Assembly (NCBI RefSeq): GCF_030287405.1
Contig: NZ_JASVVV010000009.1
Coordinates: 55,753-119,752 of the forward strand
Reading direction: 5' to 3'
DNA length: 64,000 nt
Origin: Halalkalicoccus sp. NIPERK01
Lineage (GTDB): Archaea > Halobacteriota > Halobacteria > Halobacteriales > Halalkalicoccaceae
The notes below the pieces were generated by a model. That model worked only from the letters and a program-made list of their open reading frames with translations. It had not been told where the DNA came from and ran no database searches. A program made the position numbers and the translations under genes. Shown in pieces: positions 33,813 to 43,310 of the stretch; the stretch's first letter is position 1; each line of letters opens with the position of its first letter.

Positions 33813-34247
33813 TTAGAGTGCCCGCGGATCGTCCTCGACGACGCTGGCGAACGCCACATTTTCCTGCACCTGGTCGATCTCGACAGTCGGTTGCTCGCCA
33901 GGTTGCGCACCGGAGACGATCACGACGTAGCCCCGCTCGACTTTCGCGATCCCGTCGCCCTGATCGCCGATCGTCTCGATCGTCACCTCGCGTACTTCTC
34001 CCTCGTCGACCGGCGGCTCTGGGGGCTCTCGGTGCCGTTCTCGCTGTGATTGGGCGGACTGCGGAGTGTCCTGTCCGGTGGTTGCTGTCGATGTGGGCGT
34101 ATTCAACAGTGCAACACGATACGTCTCCCCTACCGTGAGGGCGTCGTGAGCGACCTCTCGCGATGGGATTTCGACAATGTATGCGCCGTCGCGTTCGTGG
34201 ACGGGCGCACTGAAAACAGCGCGAAGCGAATCCGAAATCTCGACCAT
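33813..34247 (-). CDS. TRAM-domain RNA-binding protein
   Basis: A 144-residue protein with a C-terminal TRAM domain (residues about 80-144): VREVTIETIGDQGDGIAKVERGYVVIV (cut here to show GDQGDGIAKVERG) and PGEQPTVEIDQVQENVAFASVV, the small beta-barrel used by haloarchaeal TRAM proteins as RNA chaperones. The first 50 residues (SDSLRAVFSAPVHERDG) are also conserved in the haloarchaeal family, and a Gln/Ser/Pro-rich linker joins the parts. Cytoplasmic. It stands alone; its link to the par module is not evident. Confidence 0.85.
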   Translation of the reverse strand: MVEISDSLRAVFSAPVHERDGAYIVEIPSREVAHDALTVGETYRVALLNTPTSTATTGQDTPQSAQSQRERHREPPEPPVDEGEVREVTIETIGDQGDGIAKVERGYVVIVSGAQPGEQPTVEIDQVQENVAFASVVEDDPRAL

Positions 34248-34467
34248 GGAATAGGCGAATAATTGGAAGGAGACGACTTAATTCCGTGGGCACAGCGACC
34301 CGCAAGGACTGCCTCTTCCTATTTTGTAACTAGTGTGCGGTTGCACAGAGTGTATTTCTCTGACGTGTATAGGAGTCGAGGCCGTCTCACAGTATCGGTG
34401 ATCGATCGGTAGACTGGACATCCATGGGCTCCAAGAGTTTATTTACGATTACGAGGCCAGGGGGCGT

Positions 34468-34656
34468 ATGCCAGCTGCAACCCCTGACGAATGGCTCTAC
34501 ACCGATTGGCTTCTGATCGTCCAAGCGCTGAACGCTGCAAAACACGAGGAGTGTCGGTGTTACGAGTGTGACACACTCGATTCGATGATCGAGGATATTG
34601 CCTGGTACTGGGATCTTGAAAAGCGAGAACTCATGGCTGCAGTAACCGCTGAGTAA
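34468..34656 (+). CDS. Small Cys-containing acidic protein, hypothetical
   Basis: A 62-residue protein with three Trp-rich helices and a CRCYEC motif (C-x-C-x2-C) near residue 31 that could hold a metal or form part of a zinc knuckle. An AGTTTATTTACG box at about 34436-34447 lies 20-30 bp before the ATG and fits a leaderless haloarchaeal promoter. Clean codon use and the promoter support a real gene. No family recognised. Confidence 0.6.
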   Translation: MPAATPDEWLYTDWLLIVQALNAAKHEECRCYECDTLDSMIEDIAWYWDLEKRELMAAVTAE

Positions 34657-34818
34657 TGCCTACTTGGATCTCTACATTAGGGACCTGACTCGCCCTGTCC
34701 AGCCTGCTTTCGATCGCGAACGACGACTTCGACGTCAAGCTCATTTCTGAACTGTCGCACTAGATTCCGGGAGGATTATACCTCAATAATAAATGAGTGC
34801 GGCGAGAGACTGAGGTGT

Positions 34819-35913
34819 ATGGATCGGCGTCGACTCGTTCTCATCGGACTCGTCCTTCTCGTCAGTAGCGCTGGCTGTCTCAGCAATGTAGACCCCGCGC
34901 CAACCGACAACGATACTGGAACCGACGACACCCCCACTGACGATTTCAACGAAGCGCTCGAGATCCACACGATCAACGTCGGGCAGGCCGATGCAACACT
35001 CATTATCGCCCCGTCCGGCGAGACGATGTTGATCGATTCAGGCGACTGGCCCAACGATGGACGAACTGTTCTCGCGTATCTCGATGCCCACGATATCGAC
35101 CGGATCGATCATCTGGTCACAACCCATGGCCACGCCGATCATATCGGAGGACATGCGGCGATCATCGAGCACTACGAAACCGAGCGAAACGGTATTGGGG
35201 CGGTGTGGGATTCGGGTGTTCCCCACGATTCGGCGGCTTATGACCGCTATCTCACTGCCATTGAAGAACACGACGTAACCCTGTATACGACCCAGGAGGG
35301 TGACGAGATTCCATTTGATAACGAGGCGACGCACGCTACCGTCCTGAATCCGCCTGCCAATTCCGACAAACCGGATGATCTGGATTACAACGGCGTCGTC
35401 GTGTTGCTCGAGTTCGGAGAGACCTCTGCGCTGTTTACTGGTGATGCTGGCGCTGACGTCGAAGACCGCCTACTCGATGCCCATGGGGACGACCTCGACG
35501 TCGATCTCTATCACGCAGGTCATCATGGGAGTAAGACGAGTTCGACATCCGAATTCCTCGATACGCTTGCTCCCCAAGCAACGATTATCTCCTCGGCGTA
35601 CGACTCTCAATATGGACATCCACACGAGGAATCGCTTGCGGCGTTCGCCGAGCGGGATATTGCTGCCTACTGGACCGCTGTCCATGGAACGATGATCTTC
35701 GAAAGCGACGGTGAGACATGGACGGTCGCAACTCAAACGAATGCAACGACCGATCCACTGGCACTGCGTGAGGAGCCCGAAGTCGAGGCTGAACCGGCCT
35801 CGCCACCGACTGAGCAGGAACCGATCGCAGCGCGTACGACTGGCGTGTCTCTGCTTCAAGAGAGGCGTTCCACCTCACCATCGGCGGCTGTCGCCACAGG
35901 AGTGATTGCATGA
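34819..35913 (+). CDS. Secreted ComEC/Rec2-like metallo-beta-lactamase-fold lipoprotein
   Basis: A 364-residue protein. The N-terminus is a Sec-type lipoprotein signal (MDRRRLVLIGLVLLVSSAGC) with Cys20 as lipid site, then a Thr/Asp-rich tether. The MBL domain starts with HTINVGQADATLI, has the metal motif THGHADHIGGH near residue 109, a further LFTGDAGADVE near 210 and LYHAGHHGSKTS near 233, the set found in the ComEC/Rec2 hydrolase part. It acts outside the cell, perhaps on DNA or phosphodiesters. The last 60 residues are a low-complexity tail. A DUF3006 gene overlaps its stop by 4 nt, a pairing common in haloarchaea and firmicutes. Confidence 0.88.
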   Translation: MDRRRLVLIGLVLLVSSAGCLSNVDPAPTDNDTGTDDTPTDDFNEALEIHTINVGQADATLIIAPSGETMLIDSGDWPNDGRTVLAYLDAHDIDRIDHLVTTHGHADHIGGHAAIIEHYETERNGIGAVWDSGVPHDSAAYDRYLTAIEEHDVTLYTTQEGDEIPFDNEATHATVLNPPANSDKPDDLDYNGVVVLLEFGETSALFTGDAGADVEDRLLDAHGDDLDVDLYHAGHHGSKTSSTSEFLDTLAPQATIISSAYDSQYGHPHEESLAAFAERDIAAYWTAVHGTMIFESDGETWTVATQTNATTDPLALREEPEVEAEPASPPTEQEPIAARTTGVSLLQERRSTSPSAAVATGVIA

Positions 35914-36248
35914 CGCTTCCGGATGGGACGTATATCGGGACGATCGATCGAATCGAGGAGGGGATTGCAGTCATCTTGATCGAAGACGAGAAGCGTGACG
36001 CCGATGCCGTCGCAGAGAACGATGATCGGACATCAGATCGAGAGATCCGTGAGGAGATTCACTGTTCTGCAGACACCTTGTCCCAGCGTGCACGAGACGA
36101 ACTGGGCGTTGTCAGTATCGAGCTCGTCGACGGTGAGATTGTCGAGATCGAGCACCAGTCACAGGCGACTCAACAACGACGGTCGGAGCTTCAAGATCGG
36201 TTCGACGAGCTGGCTGAGCGGCCGCCAGGACGTGACGAGAATCAGTAG
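35910..36248 (+). CDS. DUF3006 family protein
   Basis: A 112-residue acidic protein with the DUF3006 beta-barrel pattern at the start (GTYIGTIDRIEEGIAVILIEDE) here shortened to its core, and ... DGEIVEIEH near 90. Its ATG overlaps the MBL gene by 4 nt, so the two are co-translated. DUF3006 has no assigned biochemical role; the repeated pairing with secreted MBL proteins suggests a helper function. The C-terminal 25 residues are charged helix (RRSELQDRFDELAERPPGR). Confidence 0.85.
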   Translation: MTLPDGTYIGTIDRIEEGIAVILIEDEKRDADAVAENDDRTSDREIREEIHCSADTLSQRARDELGVVSIELVDGEIVEIEHQSQATQQRRSELQDRFDELAERPPGRDENQ

Positions 36249-36529
36249 GTAAGAATCTATATCCCTTGGTAGCGATGATCGCTCGTTCTTACGGTTATCT
36301 GGTTATCAGAGACGTCGTGAGAACTTGATAAGACACACTACAAATCGATTCATATGGGACCGTAACTATTTCAACCGACGGCAGGTACTTTGTCGGCAGA
36401 TGTGCTACATACTAGCGTGGCATAATCGTGGCGCGGGATAGACGAGCCAAGGGTAACAGTGTACAAGGGACGATTGGGGGAGAGCTATAGCCCTACAATG
36501 AGTGGCTGGATACCTCTCTTTGAGAGTAC

Positions 36530-36981
36530 TCAAATATTGGTGATGAAAGAGAATAGAAGCCCAGTTTCTGAACCAACGTCGTCAATAAGACGTCGGTGAT
36601 CGAGCAAACCGTGGACATCACAAAGGACGTGGATATTCTGCTCAAGGGCCTCGACAACGACGTCTCGGTGGAGATGATTCGGTAGGCAGACGCTGACGGT
36701 GTCGATTTTTCCGTCGTCGAGGAGTTTTCTGTAGTCTGTATAGTATTCTGGAATCTCAAGCTTGTTCGCGACTGTGATAGCTTCCGTTTCTTCAGCATCA
36801 CAAACGGCGGCGATTGTCGTACGATCGTGATTCTGGTAGGTTGGTATGTGCAACCGCTGGGCGATTGCACCTGTACCAATAACTGCGACATTGAGCGATC
36901 AGTTTCGAGTCCTTCTCGCTCGGAAGAGATCATAATTTCCGAGTTCATGCCAGATAGTCGTTCCCGAAACGCCGTTATCAA
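36530..36981 (-). pseudogene. Gfo/Idh/MocA oxidoreductase, truncated and frameshifted
   Basis: The minus strand encodes the Rossmann half of a Gfo/Idh/MocA dehydrogenase: LNVAVIGTGAIAQRLHIPTYQNH, shortened here to VIGTGAIAQ, then AAVCDAEETEA and CLPNHLHRDVVVEALEQ. The frame with the dinucleotide motif has no start codon; the frame just upstream has one (MNSEIMISSEREGLETDRS), so a frameshift near 36895 split them. After NIHVLCDVHG the usual E-K-P motif is absent and the frame ends about 107 residues in, against 330-380 for the family, so the catalytic half is gone. Non-functional. Confidence 0.65.
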
Positions 36982-37099
36982 CCTACGTCCAGCATTTGAG
37001 GTAAATAAATACTATTTGGAAATTCTCAAATCAACTTACGATTGCTATCTTTGGAAGTACGTTGGTGGCAGGACGACGGTATCTCCCTATTCTGGAGGA

Positions 37100-37469
37100 G
37101 AACAATGCGTGGGGTTCGTCCACCCCCATTCGATGGGGCTGTCGATCAGGGAAACGGTCACCGTCCTTGACCTCCTTGGCGTTGATCGCTCGTATCAAGC
37201 GATCTCTCAATGAACGTCGGTTCCCCGACAGCGCTCCCGACTCCCCTCGGCTGCGTCGATGGCGGGTCGCGGTCGACGAAACCGTTGTCCGAGTAACTGG
37301 TGAGTGGTACTGGCTGTATGCGGCGGTTGATCTCGACTCAAAGTTGCTTCTGGCCGTGGAACTTTCGCGGCGGCGGGGGCACGCCCCCGCCGCTGCGTCC
37401 CTCAAGCAGCTCCATGACCGCTACGACCTCTCTGCGACTGAGTTTCGGGTTGATGGTATGAGCTACTGA
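37100..37469 (+). pseudogene. Decayed IS6-family transposase (remnant 2)
   Basis: N-terminal and middle part of an IS6 transposase. One frame gives HPHSMGLSIRETVTVLDLLGVDRSYQAISQ (cut to SIRETVTVLDLLGVDRSYQ) and stops; the next gives WRVAVDETVVRVTGEWYWLYAAVDLDSK with the first catalytic Asp in VDET, then LSRRRGHAPAAASL and a stop after FRVDGMSY, just before the second catalytic region. The C-terminal third is missing. Closely related to remnants at 13274, 43080 and 57946. Confidence 0.75.
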
Positions 37470-37649
37470 CCGCGGCAAGGGTGGTGAAATCCGAATACGA
37501 ATACGCGTCGCTGAACTCGCGTTCGCGGCACATCAAGTCTCTCTCTGAATGACAGCCAATGACAAATCGAGTGTCAACGGTGATCGGGCATACTTCGAGC
37601 AGAACGCGATCGCCTTCCTCAGCGATCACTTGGCCGAGACACTGCGAGG

Positions 37650-39785
37650 CTACCTGTGCGTCGAATCCGGATTCAGGCGGTCACGTAGTTCCTCTTCGTA
37701 CCCATACTCTGAATTCAGACGGTACTCTCCTTGTTCACCTGTCCATCGACTATCGATGAGATCGCGGGCGAACTCCCTCCCGTATTTTCGGCTGAATCCA
37801 GAGAGGATACCGGCCATCGCCCCACCTCCTGTACCCAACGAGAGGGCGTATTCGTTCTGTATCTCCTGGCGGATGTCTTCACTCAGGACCCACTCGTCCG
37901 CGTCCAAAAGGATTCGGAGAAACGCCTCCTGTCGATCAGTCAATCGTCTGAAAAAGTCGCCCGGTAGCTGCTCGTACTCCGATTCGTGAGTCGCCGTTTC
38001 GGAGGCCGAGATGCTCGCGCCGTCGTGTTCGGTGGTGAGCGGCCACTCATTGAGTGCGAAGTCGACGATATCCTGTTCGCGCGCTTCGAGTTCGTCTCGC
38101 CCGAACTCCTCGTAATTGGCCAACACCTGCTGCACCCGTAAGATAGAGGATTGATACTCTTTTTCTCGATCGCCTTCTGCCGTCTTTTTCTCTGCAAACG
38201 GGAGATTGCCGTAGGAGCTATTCCAGTAGGTGCTGGCAATTGTAAGATTACCGAGTCGATGGACGTTGTCCTCGAACACCTCGCGGAGATTCTCGGGGAT
38301 GTCCTCGTCGTCGAGGTTTCGCGCAAGGATGTGTTCGACGCCGAAATCAGTCGAGAGAATATGTTCGAGATCATGTTCGACGTACTCTCCCACCTCGACC
38401 CCGAGTTCTTGGCCGTAATGGGACAGGAGGTATCGCACGTCTCGACTGGACATCGACTTGTAGAGCTCGGGATCCCGCAGCAACCGTTCGAAGCGATCAT
38501 CTGCGGTATAGATCCGAGTGATAGACGCAAGCCGGTTGAGGATATCCTCGACTCGCATCGTCTTGTCAGTATGGATATCGTGCGCGAGGCGGACGAGCCG
38601 GCCGCGTCCGGTATCAGAGCGTCGATTATCGACGGCGTACATCCGAAACACGAGTGTCTCACAGGCATGAACAATGTCCGCCATCTCCTCCGGGGCCACG
38701 TCACCATACTCCAACTGGGCCGCCATCAGGACAGGGAGGACATTCGCGAGCCGCCCAAGCGCGAGCAGTCGTTCTAACGCAGACTCGACGGGAGCGGGAC
38801 GTTGGGTGGGACGGAATAGTGCGGCAAAGGCTGACCCAGCTTCTCGCAGATCCGTCGTGTACGCGTCGATCTCTGCCTGCACGCCCTCATAATCGCCCTC
38901 CCGATACAAGCGTCGAAGCCGGGTTTTGAGCGCCCCGAGACTGTCGAAGTACTCGTTGGCATTGTACCCGTCGTAGAGGCCCCAGTGGAAGCGCTGGAAG
39001 CTGTCCTCATCGAAATCGCTGACGCGGTCGTGGCCGTTCGAGAGGACGAACAACTCCTTATAGATGCCCCCAAACCGCTGTTTGATCTTCTCTTCGAGTG
39101 CACCCCGATTGCTTGAACGGTCGTCCATATACATTAGAAAGCTCTTCATCTTGTCAAGTGTGGAGAGGGGCTTCCCGCGATCGTTCAGACTCTCGAAGAT
39201 GGACGCCGCCTCAGAATCGTCCTCGATCTCGACGACGTTGATCGTGCAGCTGTAGCGCAGTCGCTCCGAAATCTCTCGCACCGAGACGTTGACCGGCGGG
39301 TTCTCGAACGCCGCCTCGAAGAATGTGTATGCGTGAGCGAGCCGCTCTTGGGAGGGCGTCGTCTGCTCCAATGTCGAGTCGCCAAACAGGCTATCGCGAA
39401 AGTATTCCTCGTCTTGATCTTGTGGCAGCAGTCGCGGACGTTCGTCGACGGGGAAGATCAGATTGTCTGTTTCTACTGATTCCTTGACAACATCATCAAC
39501 CTGTGTTGCGACGTAAAGCAAGATGAGCGCCGTCGTCAACCGCTGTTGGCCGTCCACGACATCGAACACGTTGAGCTGGCGACCTTTGTCCGTCCGGTAC
39601 GGCTCGTCCCGCTTATCCAGGATAACGTTTCCGAAGAAATGACTCGAGCCCTCGGGCAGATATTGGAGGTCGTCCAGAAGATCCTCTAACTGTGATTGCT
39701 CCCACGAGTAGCTTCGCTGGTATGACGGGATATCGAACAGGCCGTCCTGATACAGAGACGCGAGCGTCTCAGTACGTGTTTGCAT
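37650..39785 (-). CDS. DUF262/DUF1524 (GmrSD-like) nuclease, putative DNA-defence protein
   Basis: A 711-residue protein. The N-terminal DUF262 domain has IPSYQRSYSWEQSQ (19-32), FFGNVIL and VVDGQQRLTT (78-82 DGQQR), the nucleotide-hydrolysing ParB/Srx-like site. A DUF1524 HNH nuclease follows with FGVEHILARN near 481 and HRLGNLTIASTYWNSSYGN near 509, giving the catalytic His and Asn. A C-terminal region of about 120 residues looks like a winged helix. GmrS-GmrD fusions of this kind are type IV restriction enzymes that cut modified viral DNA using NTP. It is a stand-alone gene without a partner methylase. The adjacent PadR-like regulator is convergent, not in the same operon. Confidence 0.88.
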   Translation of the reverse strand: MQTRTETLASLYQDGLFDIPSYQRSYSWEQSQLEDLLDDLQYLPEGSSHFFGNVILDKRDEPYRTDKGRQLNVFDVVDGQQRLTTALILLYVATQVDDVVKESVETDNLIFPVDERPRLLPQDQDEEYFRDSLFGDSTLEQTTPSQERLAHAYTFFEAAFENPPVNVSVREISERLRYSCTINVVEIEDDSEAASIFESLNDRGKPLSTLDKMKSFLMYMDDRSSNRGALEEKIKQRFGGIYKELFVLSNGHDRVSDFDEDSFQRFHWGLYDGYNANEYFDSLGALKTRLRRLYREGDYEGVQAEIDAYTTDLREAGSAFAALFRPTQRPAPVESALERLLALGRLANVLPVLMAAQLEYGDVAPEEMADIVHACETLVFRMYAVDNRRSDTGRGRLVRLAHDIHTDKTMRVEDILNRLASITRIYTADDRFERLLRDPELYKSMSSRDVRYLLSHYGQELGVEVGEYVEHDLEHILSTDFGVEHILARNLDDEDIPENLREVFEDNVHRLGNLTIASTYWNSSYGNLPFAEKKTAEGDREKEYQSSILRVQQVLANYEEFGRDELEAREQDIVDFALNEWPLTTEHDGASISASETATHESEYEQLPGDFFRRLTDRQEAFLRILLDADEWVLSEDIRQEIQNEYALSLGTGGGAMAGILSGFSRKYGREFARDLIDSRWTGEQGEYRLNSEYGYEEELRDRLNPDSTHR

Positions 39786-39911
39786 GGTTCACGCAGATTT
39801 ACCGCCTCAATAGTTCTTGTGATGGTTCCCATTTACAAAAGCAATGAGCTATTCAACGCGGATTCATACGTCTGGCTGTCTCACGTGGTTGCGTTTTGAT
39901 CGGCCAGGATG

Positions 39912-40270
39912 CTACTCGACGAGCGCGGTGATATCGCTCGCCCGCTGGTCGTCGGTTACGAGCTTCGAGAACCGCCATTCAAGGTCGCCAAGGAGGAGTT
40001 CGTACCCCTCGTCGGTCAGCTCGTACTGATTCGTCCGCTTATCGAGTTCGCTCTTCGCGACGAACCCGCGCTCGACGAGGTCGTCGAGGTTCGGGTACAG
40101 ACGGCCATGATCGACCTCGCTCCCGTAGTAGCTCTCGAGTTCGCGTTTGATCGCCAGCCCGTACATCGGTTCCTCGCCGAGCACGGTCAGGATGTTCTGT
40201 TGAAAAGCGGTCAAATCGTGTGCGGTGCGCTGCTGCTGTTCGGTGCCCGGAACGGTTTGTGCTCTGACAT
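39912..40270 (-). pseudogene. PadR-family regulator with a frameshift near its start
   Basis: The intact part (from TTG 40214) is a 100-residue PadR winged helix: FQQNILTVLGEEPMYGLAIKRELE, cut here to EEPMYGLAIKRELE, then HGRLYPNLDDLVERGFV and YELTDEGYELLL. It is full except for its start. In related haloarchaeal proteins the gene begins with MSEAQTVPG; here an ATG at 40268-40270 opens MSEHKP and runs into a stop, while the other frame, without start codon, reads QTVPGTEQQQRTAHDL. Loss of one G near 40260 explains this. Translation could still begin at the TTG at 40214, giving a protein that may work. PadR/phiH-type repressors control nearby genes or proviruses. Confidence 0.65.
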
Positions 40271-40408
40271 CATCTCAGTTGACACTGTCATCCTGAATAA
40301 CGGTTCTGGATTTCCACGGTTTGGTTATTCGGCGAGTATTCGACGAACTCTTCGATAACTGATTGCGTGATCCACCGATCACTGAGAGCGGACGTAGTAA
40401 CGGGACAA

Positions 40409-40603
40409 TCAGCGCAGGCTGCTGTTGACGACCTCGGTCGGCAACTCCTGATACGCAGAGGGATGCGCATATTCCTTGAACGTTAGCGAGAGCTGATGGC
40501 AGACTGTCTGTGTGCGTGAGTCGTAGTCGACCGTCCCGACGTCAGCTAACTGGCGGAGTGCTTCATCGATGAATCGTCGAGCCTGACAACCCCCATCGGG
40601 CGT
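40409..40603 (-). pseudogene. C-terminal fragment of a small protein
   Basis: An open minus-strand frame of about 64 codons without a start, ending TGA at 40409-40411. It reads QARRFIDEALRQLADVG, then VCHQLSLTFKEYAHPSAYQELP. The pattern is coding-like and resembles the end of a haloarchaeal DNA-binding or HTH protein, but I cannot name the family. The region up to 40846 shows no other gene. Confidence 0.3.
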
Positions 40604-40846
40604 TTAATCCACCCAGAGCAGATCGAACGTCCGTGTGCTCGTTTTCGGGGCTCCTTCAGTCGAGGACCACCATGTTTACGACCCGGGGCAGTCTTCTGAC
40701 GGCGACCGAATACCCGTACTAGCCTCGGTGATCGCGCTTCATCTAAGTGGCACTGTAGACGTGATAGGCACTCGCCGAGTGCATTGTCGAACCTCGCGGT
40801 AGACGTCGTCTTCGGATATAATTTGCCGAGCTATCTCTCTGAACCA

Positions 40847-41500
40847 TTATCGTCGAGCGACGATCCGGGTCTGCGCGCCGTCTCCACCCCTAATCTTCAG
40901 GGGGAACGCGCGGATCGCTAGTCGTTCGCCGGCGACGGCGTCCAGCCCGCCGAGGTGTTCGGCGATGAGTACGCCGTTGCCCAAGAGTGTACGGTGTACC
41001 GGATACTTGTTCCATTCCTCCTCTCGGAAGAGTCCGGGGAGGTCCGGGGTGATCGTGTCGATTCCCACAAGGCGCACGTCCCGTTCGACCAGCCACTTGG
41101 CGAGTTTGGTGGAGAGCCATGGGTGAGGATCGTAGTTGTCGTTACCGTACTTGTGACACCAGCCGGTGTAGATTAACACGATGTCATCTGGTTTCACGTC
41201 GCCCGGCGCCGACTGGAACTCCTCAAGCGAGATCTTCGTGGGCTCGTCGCGAGAAACGTCAACGACGACTCCGCTTCCGGCGAAGAATCCGACTTCGAAG
41301 TCGTCAATCGTCCTGCCGCCTTCCACGAGGTGTCGTGGTGCGTCGATGTGGGTTCCCACATGAGTGACAGCGGTGTATTGCGTTACGTTGATTCCGTCGT
41401 CGGCGACGCAGGTTAGTGTCTCGAAGGACGGCTTCGGGTGGACGCTCGCGTGTGGCATCCCGTCATACAGGTCCTGAGAGAGGTCGATCCAGTGTGTCAT
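40847..41500 (-). CDS. Cyclase-family (kynurenine formamidase-like) hydrolase
   Basis: A 217-residue protein with the cyclase signature TAVTHVGTHIDAPRHLVEGGRTID (HVGTHIDAPRH, residues about 46-57) that supplies metal-binding His and Asp. It has YTGWCHKYG near 110 and the late EHLGGLDAVAG near 180. Family members hydrolyse N-formyl amides, cyclic imides or lactones; kynurenine formamidase is the best known. The gene head overlaps nothing intact; the decayed dehydrogenase lies just upstream in the same direction, so they may once have formed an operon. Cytoplasmic. Substrate unknown. Confidence 0.85.
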   Translation of the reverse strand: MTHWIDLSQDLYDGMPHASVHPKPSFETLTCVADDGINVTQYTAVTHVGTHIDAPRHLVEGGRTIDDFEVGFFAGSGVVVDVSRDEPTKISLEEFQSAPGDVKPDDIVLIYTGWCHKYGNDNYDPHPWLSTKLAKWLVERDVRLVGIDTITPDLPGLFREEEWNKYPVHRTLLGNGVLIAEHLGGLDAVAGERLAIRAFPLKIRGGDGAQTRIVARR

Positions 41501-41629
41501 AGCGTACCGGCCGCCCTTCTCGTAGATAAACGTTGGCGTCCCAAACGGCGGTCGCGGCGGCTGTGTGACGTTCGACTGCAGACGGCGGTGGTCGCAGGAT
41601 TGTCGACCGCGGGACGCGACAGACGGAAC

Positions 41630-42159
41630 TTAGTCCTCCGGATCCACTCGTCGCGCGACGAACTCATAGAGGGAGCCATATCTGCGTCATCTCCGAACTT
41701 CTTCTTCGCGTAGCCGCCGAGGTTGCGGACCGTGTCTCTGAGCAGTACCGGCGCGTCATTGTTATCAGCGAGACGACTGAACAACCGCATGTCCTTGTGA
41801 ATCAACGCGAGCGTGAACCCTAGTTCGGACCGGCCCGGAATAATGTACGCGAGGAACTTACCCTCGGTCACGGCATTTTGACCGGTGTTCTCGTTGAAAA
41901 TCTCCACCATCGTCTTTGGATCTATTTCGGTCCGTTCGCCCTCAATCACCTAGCGGACCGGCTCAGGTCCCAGCAGCGAGAGGAAGACCACCTCGCTCCG
42001 TTGAGCCCCAAAACGGCGTCCTCGGCGACGTCGACGTCCGCGACGCTCTCTCGTCTCCGCATCGACCTCAAACGCTGTCAACTCGCGTACGTCGTTGAGG
42101 AGGTGGCGAGTCATGCTGCCGCCCATGTTCCCGAGTCCGATGAATCTACCCGCAACCAT
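41630..42159 (-). pseudogene. 3-hydroxyisobutyrate dehydrogenase-like gene with internal deletion and frameshift
   Basis: The start (MVAGRFIGLGNMGGSMTRHLL) is the Rossmann motif GLGNMG of the beta-hydroxyacid dehydrogenases. After SEVVFLSLLGPEPVR a TAG follows, and immediately after it, in the same frame, the sequence resumes far downstream in the protein (PKTMVEIFNENTGQNAVTEGKF). About 120 residues, including the catalytic Lys region, are missing. Near the end a further shift separates DDADMA from SLYEFVARRVDPED and a TAA at 41630-41632. The intact paralogue at 56955 shows what is lost. Non-functional. Confidence 0.8.
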
Positions 42160-42427
42160 ATCTGTTAACGTTTATCCCGATCAATGATTGTTCTGATCCC
42201 CAGAGCGGTCGTCCGACAGGCGTGATCGCGATGAACAGGTAGGTCGGTTAGCCCATTGGATATCCCGAACTGTTTAATCGGCGAAATCTTCGTCTGTCAA
42301 GTCGACGGCAAACACAGCTGATATTTTTTCAGCGGACACACGAGGAGGTGGTTTCACGGTTCAAAAGATGTATGAGGGACGTTCTCGCGGTACGAAGAGT
42401 GATACCCTTCAGGATCTACTTACGAGT

Positions 42428-43000
42428 ATGAAAATCGCGTTCGTCGTGTACGAGGGTATGACAGTGCTGGACTTCGTCGGCATCTTTGATCCCGTAACGC
42501 GACTCAAAACGATGAGGTTCCGCGACGACGTAGAGTGGGACATCTGTGCGACTGAACCGGAAGTGACTGGTACAGGCGGACTTGCCGTCACAGCAACGGC
42601 GATGGACGAGAATTTGAAGGGGTATGATATGATTGTTGTTCCGGGCGGCATGAACGTCAACCCGCTGATCGAAGACGAGACCTTCGTGGAGTGGTTAAAG
42701 ACGGCCGCCGACTGCGAGTATAAAGTCTCGGTATGTACGGGAGCACTCCTGCTTGGAGCAGCAGGATTTCTCTCAGGACGACGCGCGACGACGCACCCGA
42801 TGGCTTTTGACGAACTGCCCGAATACGCCACTCTCGTTGAGGATCGAATCGTCCGTGACGGCGACGTGATCACGGCCAGGGGTGTCACCGCCTCAATCGA
42901 CCTTGGACTGTATCTCTGTGAATTGCTCGCCTCACCGGCGATCAGAGACGAGATCAAAGATCAAATGGACTACCCCTACGGCGAGGAACTCTTCGTTTGA
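42428..43000 (+). CDS. DJ-1/PfpI family protein, isonitrile hydratase-like
   Basis: 190 residues from ATG 42428 (MKIAFVVYEGMTVLDF), the normal family start; an upstream in-frame ATG would add 20 residues without homology. The nucleophile elbow is SVCTGALLLGAAGFLSGRRATTH with Cys near 100, and the fold's acidic residue is in VVYEGMTVLDF. The ATTH after RR resembles the ATTHW of InhA-type isonitrile hydratases, which hydrate isonitriles to formamides; other relatives are regulators without the AraC domain. Preceded by a 240-bp region that may contain its promoter. It fits the local theme of C-N bond hydrolysis. Confidence 0.85.
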   Translation: MKIAFVVYEGMTVLDFVGIFDPVTRLKTMRFRDDVEWDICATEPEVTGTGGLAVTATAMDENLKGYDMIVVPGGMNVNPLIEDETFVEWLKTAADCEYKVSVCTGALLLGAAGFLSGRRATTHPMAFDELPEYATLVEDRIVRDGDVITARGVTASIDLGLYLCELLASPAIRDEIKDQMDYPYGEELFV

Positions 43001-43079
43001 TGTCCTCGATCGTCCATCAATAGTAACAATTAGTTGACGTTGTGTCGGAAAACTATCATGTGGCAGTCCTTGGGGAACA

Positions 43080-43310
43080 GTAGAGTCAGTCCATTATCGG
43101 CTCTATGCTGTGATCGATATCGACTCACAGCTGCTATTGGGTATCGGACTGTTCAGCTGCCGGGTACTGATTCTGCTGCAGCCTTTTCTATTGACTGTCC
43201 CGGAAATTGATCCCTCCGAAACGATATGTCTTGTTGATAGCTACAGTCATCTGACTGCCTTCTCTCGATTAGGTTGACGTCGATTCAACTATCGTAACTG
43301 AAAAATATAA
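43080..43310 (+). pseudogene. Decayed IS6-family transposase (remnant 3)
   Basis: Short remnants of an IS6 transposase. The frame YRLYAVIDIDSQLLLGIGLFSCR matches the segment after the first catalytic Asp (cut here to LYAVIDIDSQLLLGIGL), then a shift leads to TDSAAAFS-like codons and later LVDSYSHLTAFSRLG, the piece that normally reads LVDGxGYLTALxRLG and holds the second catalytic Asp. Stops and shifts interrupt it. The start and end of the element are not seen. Confidence 0.6.

Noticed and set aside
36827..37213. A 128-codon plus-strand frame across the Gfo/Idh remnant
   Set aside because: Its first part is antisense to the dehydrogenase fragment and only its end belongs to the IS6 transposase.
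41950..41952. In-frame TAG in the dehydrogenase-like gene as a recoded (pyrrolysine) codon
   Set aside because: About 120 residues are missing exactly at the TAG and a further frameshift follows, so deletion and decay explain it; no pyl genes are seen.
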